A DNA stretch of 15,011 nt from Hyphomicrobiales bacterium (GTDB lineage: Bacteria; Pseudomonadota; Alphaproteobacteria; Rhizobiales; Aestuariivirgaceae), in the NCBI GenBank assembly GCA_026987255.1, contig JALSNA010000150.1:1-15011 (forward strand), written 5' to 3'. Both the position numbers and the translations under genes were made by a program. Shown one piece after another: positions 7,427 to 13,879 of this stretch; the first letter of the stretch is position 1; each line of letters starts with the position of its first letter. Below the pieces are notes generated by a model that was not told where the DNA came from, ran no database searches, and was given only the letters and a program-made list of their open reading frames with translations.

Positions 7427-7908
7427 GCGGCTCCCTTGATCTTGTCCCCGGCGGGGCGGCGCGGCCTTCTTTTGCGCTGCGGCTTTTGCGTCCTTTGCCC
7501 AGCTTCGGCGGCGGCATCGGCACAGCTTGCGGCGTCCTCGGCCTCATAAAGCCGCCGGATGCGTTTCAGGGCCTCGAAATTGCGCCCCATGTTGACCAGG
7601 GCATGAATGCTGGCGAGCTCATCTGCGGTGTCCTTTCCTTCATGCTCCGGCAGAAGCTCCAGATAATGGCGGTAGAACTCCTGGCGCGCGGAAAAGCCCT
7701 GGGAGGGATCGATGAGCATTTTCTGGACGCTGAAATAGAGCCGCCGCATGGGGGTGGTGGCCATTTCCGGCTGCATCACATGGCTTTCCAGCAGGAAAAC
7801 GACATTGTTGAGAAACTCCAGCCGCGTCTTGCGGTCCACCTGAATGACGGCGCCATTGACATAGACCCGCTCTCCGGCGCGCAGGGATATCCGTATCGTT
7901 CCGCTCAT
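7423..7908 (-). CDS. flbT: Flagellin translation regulator FlbT
   Basis: The 161-residue product matches FlbT over its first 130 residues: ISLRAGERVYVNGAVIQVDRK, FLLESHVMQPE, MRRLYFSVQKMLIDP. The C-terminus is a basic Arg/Lys/Pro tail (QKPQRKRRPRRP) that could help bind RNA. In Caulobacter FlbT binds the flagellin mRNA leader and promotes its decay until the hook is complete; in some rhizobia and Brucella it acts as an activator, so the sign here is unknown. The ATG overlaps the flaF stop in an ATGA, the usual flaF-flbT coupling. Confidence 0.95.
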   Translation of the reverse strand: MSGTIRISLRAGERVYVNGAVIQVDRKTRLEFLNNVVFLLESHVMQPEMATTPMRRLYFSVQKMLIDPSQGFSARQEFYRHYLELLPEHEGKDTADELASIHALVNMGRNFEALKRIRRLYEAEDAASCADAAAEAGQRTQKPQRKRRPRRPAGDKIKGAA

Positions 7909-8252
7909 TTCAAACCTTCCCGAATGATCTGCATGATGTCCATGATGTCTGCAAAGCCCGCCAGGTCTTTCGTCTCCATGCGGTCCAGCTCGCGCAGGAT
8001 CCAGATTCCGATGGAGATGAGGTTGGCCTTGAGCTCATCCGGCAGGCCGTTTTCCGGCTGGGTCAGGTCATCCAGGAAGTAGAACCACAAACGGCGCACG
8101 AAATGGGCCGCCTTGACGGCCTCCAGGCTGTCCATGCCGTGTTTTTCCGCCTCCCGCATCAGCTCCAGGGCATGGCCGACGGCCAGGGCTTCATTGTTGC
8201 GCTCGGTGGCGAAATCATCACCGGCGATTTCCTGATAGGCTTTCTGATACAT
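7905..8252 (-). CDS. flaF: Flagellar biosynthesis regulator FlaF
   Basis: The product has 115 residues and follows the FlaF pattern: MYQKAYQEIAGDD at the start, an EAVKAAHFVRRLWFYFLDDL helix, then LPDELKANLISIGIWILREL. FlaF is a small cytoplasmic protein needed for flagellin synthesis and secretion in Alphaproteobacteria, where it works with FlbT. The start fits the family N-terminus, though the AAGGA before it is unusually close to the ATG (about 2 nt). The 47-bp gap after flgL is one of the larger ones inside this block. Confidence 0.94.
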   Translation of the reverse strand: MYQKAYQEIAGDDFATERNNEALAVGHALELMREAEKHGMDSLEAVKAAHFVRRLWFYFLDDLTQPENGLPDELKANLISIGIWILRELDRMETKDLAGFADIMDIMQIIREGLK

Positions 8253-8299
8253 GTCCTTGCGCGTCCGGTTCCTTTAGGGTTCATTCAAGCTGAAAGGGA

Positions 8300-9349
8300 T
8301 CACAAATAGTTCAGCAGCGTCAGTTTCTGCAGCCGCCCGGTCAGCGAATAGGAAGTCTCCAGGCGCACCGACAGTTCGTTCACCCGGGAGGCGACGGCAT
8401 TGAGGTCCACCCTTTCCATGCCGGCGATTTCCTTGCTGATCATGTTGTGTTGCACATCCAGCCTCTCCTGGGCGCGGGCTATGCGCTCCTGGCGATAGCC
8501 CACTTCTCCTTTCATGCGATCGGCCTGCGCAATGCCCCCGGCCGTTTCCGTCATGGCCCTGCGCGCGATCACCTGCCGGGTTTCGGCATTGAGACTTTCA
8601 ATGCCCAGCCCCGCCACCATGACGAATGCCATGGCAAGCTTGCGTATCGCTGGATTGTTGGCGCTTTCCGTCACCGGGGTGATTTCATGCAGCGAGATCA
8701 GGGATTTGACCCCCTCGTCCGTGGCCTTCGACCACAGATTCTCCCACTGCGGGGAGGCAAAAAGCAGGGCAAAGTCATTGTCGAGGAAATCTTCCATCTG
8801 CGCCGCAGTGATCGCGGCGGCGGCCGGATCGGCGGGCGGCATGCCGAAGCGGGCCACGAAGGCATTCTCCACCGCCGTGCGGGCGGCGGAGGGCGGCTGC
8901 GAAAAATACTCCGTCAGCGGTTTTTCGGTCATGTTCTTGCCCCCAAAGACATGGGAGCCTTGCACCGTGGCATTGACCGCCGTGGCGAATTCCGACAGCA
9001 GACTGCGCGCATGGGCCGAGACCTGCTCAGGCGGCGTCTGGCCGGACAACAGCGGGGAGAGGCTTTTCAGCAGCTCCTGGGCCGAGGATGTGGCCAGCTC
9101 CAGCGACTGCTGAACCCCGGTCAGGCGCGCCGCGCCAATGGCGGCGCCGGTTTTCAGGCCAAAGAGCAGCATCTCCTGGGAGCGGGCCGAAACCAGCAGG
9201 GACGATCTGCCGCCCATCTTGAGGCCGATATCGGCGATGCGTCCGGAGGCAAGCTCCACCTGGGCGGTGTTCATTTCGCGGCGGATCCTGGCCGTTGCCG
9301 CGGGGGTGGAAAAAGGCGTGGTCAGAGGTGGAACGAGAGAGGATCGCAT
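8300..9349 (-). CDS. flgL: Hook-filament junction protein FlgL
   Basis: The 349-residue protein has flagellin-like ends. The N-terminal helix shows IRREMNTAQVELASGRIADIGLKMG, and the C-terminal helix shows LDVQHNMISKEIAGMERVDLNAVASRVNELSVRLETSYSLTGRL. The middle holds the less conserved exposed domain, with GSHVFGG near residue 135 as in other FlgL proteins. FlgL (HAP3) links FlgK to the first flagellin subunits. The gene starts four bases after the flgK stop, with an AGGTAAGG ribosome-binding site that includes the flgK stop codon. A simple flagellin is excluded by gene order and the divergent ends. Confidence 0.92.
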   Translation of the reverse strand: MRSSLVPPLTTPFSTPAATARIRREMNTAQVELASGRIADIGLKMGGRSSLLVSARSQEMLLFGLKTGAAIGAARLTGVQQSLELATSSAQELLKSLSPLLSGQTPPEQVSAHARSLLSEFATAVNATVQGSHVFGGKNMTEKPLTEYFSQPPSAARTAVENAFVARFGMPPADPAAAAITAAQMEDFLDNDFALLFASPQWENLWSKATDEGVKSLISLHEITPVTESANNPAIRKLAMAFVMVAGLGIESLNAETRQVIARRAMTETAGGIAQADRMKGEVGYRQERIARAQERLDVQHNMISKEIAGMERVDLNAVASRVNELSVRLETSYSLTGRLQKLTLLNYL

Positions 9350-9353
9350 GGCC

Positions 9354-10811
9354 TTACCTCATTGAATCCATGAGCGTGGCCAGCATGGTGTCCACCGTGG
9401 ACATGACGCGGGCGGTTGCCTGATAGGAGCGCTCCAGGCGCATCATGACCGCCAGTTCGTCATCGAGGTTCACCCCCGTGGCTCTGGAGAGGGCATCGGA
9501 GGCCCTGGTCAGGAGGGTGGCGTTGTAGTCCTTCTCCTTCCGGGCTTCGGCGCGATGGGCATCCAGCCAGCCCAGGGAGCGGGCGGCGAAATCCTTGACC
9601 GTGGCCCCGCCTCCCAGTTGCGCGGCCGGATCGAAGCCTTGTGGCGCATCGAGCGCCGCGTTCACATCCAGCAGCCTTTGGGTGAATCCGGCCACGCCGG
9701 TGGTGTTGGCCACATAAGAGGCTCCGGCCATGCCGCCATCGCGCAGCAGGAAGGGATCGCCCCCCTGAACCGGATCGGCCAGGGGATTGAGGCGCAAATC
9801 GTGCGCCAGGCCGGGCATGTGCGTTGCCGATGGTGGCAGCCCCGGCGCGCCTGGCCAGGTGAAAAGCCCCGGCGCGTCCGGCCCGCCGCCCGAATCCCTT
9901 TCGGCAAAGGCGCCGATGAGGCCGCGCGCCAGCTCGTCGAGCTGAACTTCCCATCCCGCCGCCACATCGTCACGCAGCCTGATCAATCCGGTCAGCTTGC
10001 CGGAGGACAGTTTCATGATCGCCCCTGGGCCCGTGACCTGGATATTGTCGATGTAAACCTGCCCGCCGGGCGCGCCGGATTGCAAATTGGGGGATGGCGA
10101 AAACCGCACTTCCCTGGCGCCGCGCTCATAGAGGACGGCCCCTTCCGTGGTGTAAATGGCCAGTCCGCCATCGGATTGCTGCACGGTCTTGATGTCCAGC
10201 TCACCGGCCAGCTTTGCCAGCACGTTGTCGCGGGCTTCTTCACTCCTGGCGCGCTCGGCATCGCTCAGCCGGCCGGTCACGATGGCTGCATTGGCCTGAT
10301 GAAATTCATGCAGCAATGCGTTGATATGCGTCACCGAGCGCGATATTTCCTCATCCGCGCCAAGCCTGATGCTTCTGATGGCATCCGCGCCGCGGTTGAT
10401 CGCGGCGGAAAGATCGCGCGCCGAGCCGATCGCCCTGGAGGCCGCCGCGGCGCTGGCGGGCATGGAAATGAAGGCCTGGATGTCGCCCTGAAGACGCCCC
10501 AGCAGGGCGGCGGGGGAGGTTTCGCTGTCCGCCCCGCCATAAATGAGTCCCAGCTTGTCCACGCCATCGGACAGCGCCTGGCTGGAGGCATGCAGGGAGG
10601 TATATTCCAGCATCTGCTGCAGGATCTCGCGATCCTGGGCGCGGGTGATGGAGACCCGCAGGACGCCATGACGGCCGGCAACATTCTGCGCCCGGCGGCG
10701 GGAATAGCCGGGGTTGTCGACATTCGAAATGTTTTCGGAGACGGTTTGCGTGCGCGTGGAAATGGCCGCCAGAGACGATCTTGCCGAATTGAGAACTGCA
10801 CCCAGCGACAT
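9354..10811 (-). CDS. flgK: Hook-filament junction protein FlgK
   Basis: The 485-residue protein starts with the typical axial-protein helix MSLGAVLNSARSSLAAISTR and the ENISNVDNPGYSRR motif. It ends in LAVMMRLERSYQATARVMSTVDTMLATLMDSM, both ends pairing in the D0 domain. The middle (about 100-400) contains the flgK-type beta domain. FlgK (HAP1) sits directly on the finished hook and is followed by FlgL. GGGAG stands about 9 nt before the ATG. The gene is separated from flgE by a 193-bp gap, unusual in this compact block, which holds an inverted-repeat element (10845-11005). Confidence 0.95.
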   Translation of the reverse strand: MSLGAVLNSARSSLAAISTRTQTVSENISNVDNPGYSRRRAQNVAGRHGVLRVSITRAQDREILQQMLEYTSLHASSQALSDGVDKLGLIYGGADSETSPAALLGRLQGDIQAFISMPASAAAASRAIGSARDLSAAINRGADAIRSIRLGADEEISRSVTHINALLHEFHQANAAIVTGRLSDAERARSEEARDNVLAKLAGELDIKTVQQSDGGLAIYTTEGAVLYERGAREVRFSPSPNLQSGAPGGQVYIDNIQVTGPGAIMKLSSGKLTGLIRLRDDVAAGWEVQLDELARGLIGAFAERDSGGGPDAPGLFTWPGAPGLPPSATHMPGLAHDLRLNPLADPVQGGDPFLLRDGGMAGASYVANTTGVAGFTQRLLDVNAALDAPQGFDPAAQLGGGATVKDFAARSLGWLDAHRAEARKEKDYNATLLTRASDALSRATGVNLDDELAVMMRLERSYQATARVMSTVDTMLATLMDSMR

Positions 10812-10844
10812 GCTTCAAACTCCCATCGCCCAGCAGAAGACCTT

Positions 10845-11005
10845 GGGTCAGGACCCATAAATTTGCACGGCTACTGCAGGATTTATGCTGCATATCAGCG
10901 TCCTTTCGCCCTCGACAATACCTTCAGGTATTGCCCGCGGACGAAAGAAAGCTGATATTTTGCCTAAATCCTGCATATGTCATCCCTCTTTATGAGTCCT
11001 GACCC
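10845..11005. mobile_element. MITE-like element with 17-bp terminal inverted repeats and nested palindrome
   Basis: The ends gggtcaggacccataaa (10845-10861) and tttatgagtcctgaccc (10989-11005) are reverse complements except for one base. Inside, four further arm pairs nest in order around one centre. They are 10875-10885 with 10965-10975 (11 bp), 10892-10899 with 10951-10958 (8 bp), 10903-10908 with 10942-10947 (6 bp), and 10916-10923 with 10926-10933 (8 bp, 2-nt loop). The whole 161 bp could fold into one rod. It is AT-richer than flanking genes. The build fits a miniature inverted-repeat transposable element; I cannot name a parent insertion sequence. The last base of the element is also the last base of the flgE TAG stop. 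Flanking bases do not form a clear target duplication. Confidence 0.6.
10848..10976 (-). CDS. Possible 42-residue ORF inside the MITE-like element
   Basis: An ATG at 10976 preceded by GAGGG with 7-nt spacing opens a frame of 42 codons that ends in a TGA within the far terminal repeat. The product would begin MQDLGKISAFFRP and has no motif I know. Because the frame covers nearly the whole palindrome, its openness may be chance. It is listed only because the start has a ribosome-binding-like sequence and lies directly after flgE on the same strand. Confidence 0.15.
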   Translation of the reverse strand: MQDLGKISAFFRPRAIPEGIVEGERTLICSINPAVAVQIYGS

Positions 11006-12267
11006 TAGCGTTTCAGGTTCACGGCAATATCCATGAGCTCCGCGCCGGTCATGAAGGATTTGGAATTGGCGGTGTAGCCTCTTTGGGCCTCGATCATGGC
11101 GGTCAGCTCCGAGGCCAGATCCACCGTGGACTGCTCCTTGGCGCCCGAAACGATGGCGCCGAAATTGTCCGAATTGGCAAATCCCATGAGAATGTCGCCG
11201 GAGGTGTCCGTCTGGGTGAAGACATCCCCCGGAAGGAGCTTGAGGTTGTCCGGGCTGCGCACCGTGGCCAGGGGGATCTGGTAGGTGGAGTGCTTCTCGC
11301 CATTGGGGAAGGTGCCATACATGACGCCATCTTCGCCAATCTTGAACAGCTTGTAGCCGGTGGCGGCATTGCCGTTGACATTGACCGACTGGATGGCGAA
11401 ATCCGCCGCATATTGCGTCGAGCCGGACAGATCGAGCGTCAGCGCCGAGCCGCCCGGCACAGACAGAGAAAGGCTGGTGGGACTTGCCGCATCGAGCTGG
11501 CCATTGGCCGGATCGAAGGTCAGCGTCTGACTGGCCAGGGGCCCTGCCGCATAAGGAAACGATCCGCCAGGGGCGGCCCCGGCATGGTCGAAAACCGTCA
11601 TTTCCCAGGTGTTGCCAGATGTCTTGGAATAATAGATGTCGAGCAGCACCTCATCGCCCAGATTTCCATATGTCACCAGCGAAGTCTTGAACGAATAGCT
11701 CGCGTTGGCGGCATTTGCGGAAGGCAGGTTGGCCGCGGCAACGGCCTGAACATTGGCATCCAGGTTGAACCTGAGCTCGCCGCTGGTGGAAGGCGTGGCG
11801 CTCATGGCCTGATCGGACTGGCGCACCCGCTCCAATCCGGCAAAGCCATTGGCGGTAATGGTCGGCGTGGCATTGCCGGAGACATCGAAGCCGAGCAGAT
11901 AATATCCGGCGGAGTTGACCAGATAGCCATCCTTGTCCGGCACGAAGGAGCCCGCGCGGGTAAGAAACCGCTTGCCCGCGGCATCCTCCACGACGAAAAA
12001 GCCATCACCGGCCACCGCCAGGTCGGTGATGGAGGTGGTGTTGAGCAAGGTGCCCTGCTCCGAGACATGCCTGCGCACCGTCGTGGTCACGCCGCCGGAG
12101 ACATATTCTCCCGTCAGCTGCTGCGGAATCATGGAGGAGAACTCCGTTTCCGCCCGCTTGAAGCCCGTGGTGTCGGAATTGGCGATATTGTCGGCAACGG
12201 CGGAAAGCTTGTTGCCCTGCGCCAGCATCCCCGACACGCCCGTGCGCATGATGTTACTGATCGACAT
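11005..12267 (-). CDS. flgE: Flagellar hook protein FlgE
   Basis: The protein has 420 residues. Its N-terminus MSISNIMRTGVSGMLAQGNKL, the VADNIANSDTTGFKR box and the C-terminal GYTANSKSFMTGAELMDIAVNLKR are the paired D0 helices of rod/hook proteins. The central region (about 70-380) is the hook-specific beta domain with the LAVAGDGFFVVED motif. FlgE polymerises into the curved hook; alphaproteobacterial hooks of about this size are known. The ATG at 12267 is chosen because AAGGGAG precedes it by nine bases; the frame could reach a TTG at 12285, which would put the start ahead of that site. Its TAG stop overlaps the inverted-repeat element that separates it from flgK. Confidence 0.95.
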   Translation of the reverse strand: MSISNIMRTGVSGMLAQGNKLSAVADNIANSDTTGFKRAETEFSSMIPQQLTGEYVSGGVTTTVRRHVSEQGTLLNTTSITDLAVAGDGFFVVEDAAGKRFLTRAGSFVPDKDGYLVNSAGYYLLGFDVSGNATPTITANGFAGLERVRQSDQAMSATPSTSGELRFNLDANVQAVAAANLPSANAANASYSFKTSLVTYGNLGDEVLLDIYYSKTSGNTWEMTVFDHAGAAPGGSFPYAAGPLASQTLTFDPANGQLDAASPTSLSLSVPGGSALTLDLSGSTQYAADFAIQSVNVNGNAATGYKLFKIGEDGVMYGTFPNGEKHSTYQIPLATVRSPDNLKLLPGDVFTQTDTSGDILMGFANSDNFGAIVSGAKEQSTVDLASELTAMIEAQRGYTANSKSFMTGAELMDIAVNLKR

Positions 12268-12313
12268 GGGGCCGCTCCCTTGCAAGATTCGCCTTGGGTT
12301 TCATGCATCCTGC

Positions 12314-12333
12314 CCCGGCATCCTTGCGCCGGG
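12314..12333. other. Small hairpin between rem and flgE
   Basis: cccggc (12314-12319) pairs with gccggg (12328-12333) around an 8-nt loop in the 115-bp gap between the rem stop and the flgE start. No T-run follows on the minus strand, so it is not a clear terminator; it may be a weak attenuator or chance in GC-rich DNA. I found no convincing sigma-54 or sigma-28 promoter for flgE in this gap. Confidence 0.25.
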
Positions 12334-12382
12334 CTTGCGCGCAAAGGGCGGGCTCAACCATGGCGGCGCAAAGGCGGCGCAC

Positions 12383-13096
12383 TCAGGCAATCCGCAAGGT
12401 CTTGCCGGCTTCCAGACCGTGCCTGCTCTTGCTGCTGAGGCAATAGCCAAGGTAACGCCTGGAATCGATGGGATCGTAGCCCAGCCTCTGGCGCAGCTTC
12501 TTGCGCAGCTTGGAGATGTGACTTTCGATGACCGATTCCTCGACATTGTCCTCGAAAATCCCATAGACGCTATCGAACAGCTGGCGCTTGGAAACCCTCC
12601 TGTCGCTATGGGTGACGAGATATTGCAAGATGCGGTATTCGCGCCGCGGCAACTGCAGGGGCTGCCCGCCCACCAGTGGCGGACGGCCATCGGGGAAAAT
12701 GCGGATTTCCCCCGCCGCCAGGGAGTTGTCATCCATCTGGAAGCGCCGCATGATGGCCGCGGCGCGGGCAAGAATCTCGCGCACATGCACCGGCTTGCGC
12801 ACCACGTCATCCACTCCGGCGGAAAACAGCTTCAGAACCTCATTGAGCGAGCTCATCTCGCTCAAGGCGATGATCGGTGTGCGGATGCGGCTGCGGATGA
12901 AGGCGGTCAGGGCTCCGCAGCCATTGAAACTGCCCAGAAGCACCGCCTCCACGGCGGCCAGCTCCCTTCTGGACGTGACCTTCAGCCAGCCTTGAAACTC
13001 CTCCGGCGTGAAACCGGTGGCGGCGATGCCTTCGCGCTTGAAACTCTTGCTGTAGCCATCGAGGACAAGTTCCCGCTTGTCGACAACTATGATCAT
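12383..13096 (-). CDS. rem: OmpR-family flagellar regulator Rem/FtcR
   Basis: The 237-residue protein has a receiver-like domain (1-120) and a winged-helix DNA-binding domain (about 140-225: RREYRILQYLVTHSDRRVSKRQL, then VIESHISKLRKKLRQRL and DSRRYLGYCL). The conserved Lys (K101 in RKPVHVREIL) and Ser (S79) are present, but the Asp that normally takes the phosphate is missing: the segment reads AVLLGSFNG, with L54/G55 at that place, and the acidic pair near the N-terminus is reduced to one Asp (VVDKR). This matches Rem of Sinorhizobium and FtcR of Brucella, whose genes also lie next to flgE and which activate flagellar genes. The start has GGGAGAG just upstream. Confidence 0.88.
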   Translation of the reverse strand: MIIVVDKRELVLDGYSKSFKREGIAATGFTPEEFQGWLKVTSRRELAAVEAVLLGSFNGCGALTAFIRSRIRTPIIALSEMSSLNEVLKLFSAGVDDVVRKPVHVREILARAAAIMRRFQMDDNSLAAGEIRIFPDGRPPLVGGQPLQLPRREYRILQYLVTHSDRRVSKRQLFDSVYGIFEDNVEESVIESHISKLRKKLRQRLGYDPIDSRRYLGYCLSSKSRHGLEAGKTLRIA

Positions 13097-13252
13097 CAGC
13101 TCTCTCCCAGCCCGTAATCACATGTTAAGCGAATCGCTGTTCATTGTGGACAACCAGCCTGAATCTGTGCACTTGCGTAGTCTGACAATTGACTTGACTG
13201 ATGGTTGGGAAGTAGAATTTGCGGCCTTTGATTCGCTTCCCTGGAAGGCGGC
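13097..13252 (-). promoter_or_regulatory. Upstream region of rem, probable promoter
   Basis: This 156-bp gap is AT-richer than its neighbours and precedes a regulator gene, so it should hold a promoter inside the block. GTAA-N7-TTAA at 13114-13128 (TTAA-N7-TTAC on the coding strand) is one base off the CtrA consensus TTAA-N7-TTAA. A loose sigma-70-like pair, TTGTCC and TTAACA with 19-bp spacing, overlaps it on the minus strand. Neither is proven. The CtrA-like site is only 18 bp from the start codon. Confidence 0.4.
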
Positions 13253-13879
13253 TCATTTGCAGAAATTCCGCGCCTGGGGAGTCCATTTGCCAAATCCCGT
13301 TGCGGCAAGATTGCGGATCACCAGGCAGATATACCGCTTTTGCGCCGCATCGTTTCCCCGCCCGGCGTGATAGCGGGCCGCGGCCATGGTCCAGCTGCCT
13401 TCGCGGACATAGAGCCGCTTGAGAAAGGCGGCGGCATAATCGACGTTGCGCGAAGGCTCCAGCATGTCGGCTGCGGATGTGAATTTTTTCCCGTGAAAAT
13501 GATAGTTGATCTGCATGCAGCCCAGATCGATCAGCTTCTTGCCTTGCGCGCGCGCCTGCCGGAATGCCCGCAGGGCCTGCGCCCTGCTGCGCGGATAGAG
13601 GGGTTTTCCCTCGATGTTCAGCGCCCAGGGCTGGAGGGAGTTGCGCCGCCCCGTTTCCGTCAGGGCTATGGCATACAAAAACCCCAAAGGGATGTGATAC
13701 TTGGCGGCGGCAAGGGCCATCTGGCGCTCGCAGACCTTGCTGCCAGCCTCTTGTGCCCCTGCCGCGGTCTCACAGATAGCGGCTGCCGCCAGCGCCACGG
13801 GAAGGATCGCGAGGGCCATCTGCGGCATCCTCCGCCATGGGGCCCTGGGGCCGGGCCGCCTGCCTGCGTCTGTCTTCAT
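13253..13879 (-). CDS. Periplasmic lytic transglycosylase of the flagellar cluster
   Basis: With the second of two tandem ATGs as start the product has 208 residues. AAGGAG stands six bases upstream. An N-terminal Arg-rich part and hydrophobic stretch (about 17-42, ending AGAQ) look like a signal peptide. The mature domain follows the SLT goose-lysozyme-like pattern: KYHIPLGFLYAIALTETG with the probable catalytic Glu at 75, GCMQINY, then AAARYHAG. It would cut peptidoglycan so that the rod or motor can pass; in rhizobia a like gene (orf38 in Sinorhizobium) occupies this place. The FliK frame overlaps its first 110 bp. The FlgJ-like protein lower in the operon lacks a muramidase part, which this enzyme may supply. 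Confidence 0.85.
   Translation of the reverse strand: MKTDAGRRPGPRAPWRRMPQMALAILPVALAAAAICETAAGAQEAGSKVCERQMALAAAKYHIPLGFLYAIALTETGRRNSLQPWALNIEGKPLYPRSRAQALRAFRQARAQGKKLIDLGCMQINYHFHGKKFTSAADMLEPSRNVDYAAAFLKRLYVREGSWTMAAARYHAGRGNDAAQKRYICLVIRNLAATGFGKWTPQARNFCK

Noticed and set aside
6738..7547. A 269-codon minus-strand frame ending as FliQ
   Set aside because: Only the last 88 residues are FliQ; the rest is an out-of-frame reading of flgD and flbT.
10845..11005. TA target-site duplication at the element ends
   Set aside because: TA is present beside the flgE end only; the other end is flanked by TT, so a duplication cannot be claimed.
12268..12382. A sigma-54 or sigma-28 promoter ahead of flgE
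   Set aside because: I looked for GG/GC-type and sigma-28-like elements and found none with acceptable spacing.
9555..12438. Long plus-strand frames opposite flgK and flgE (9555-10955 and 11083-12438)
   Set aside because: They are antisense shadows; the minus-strand proteins have clear family motifs at both ends.
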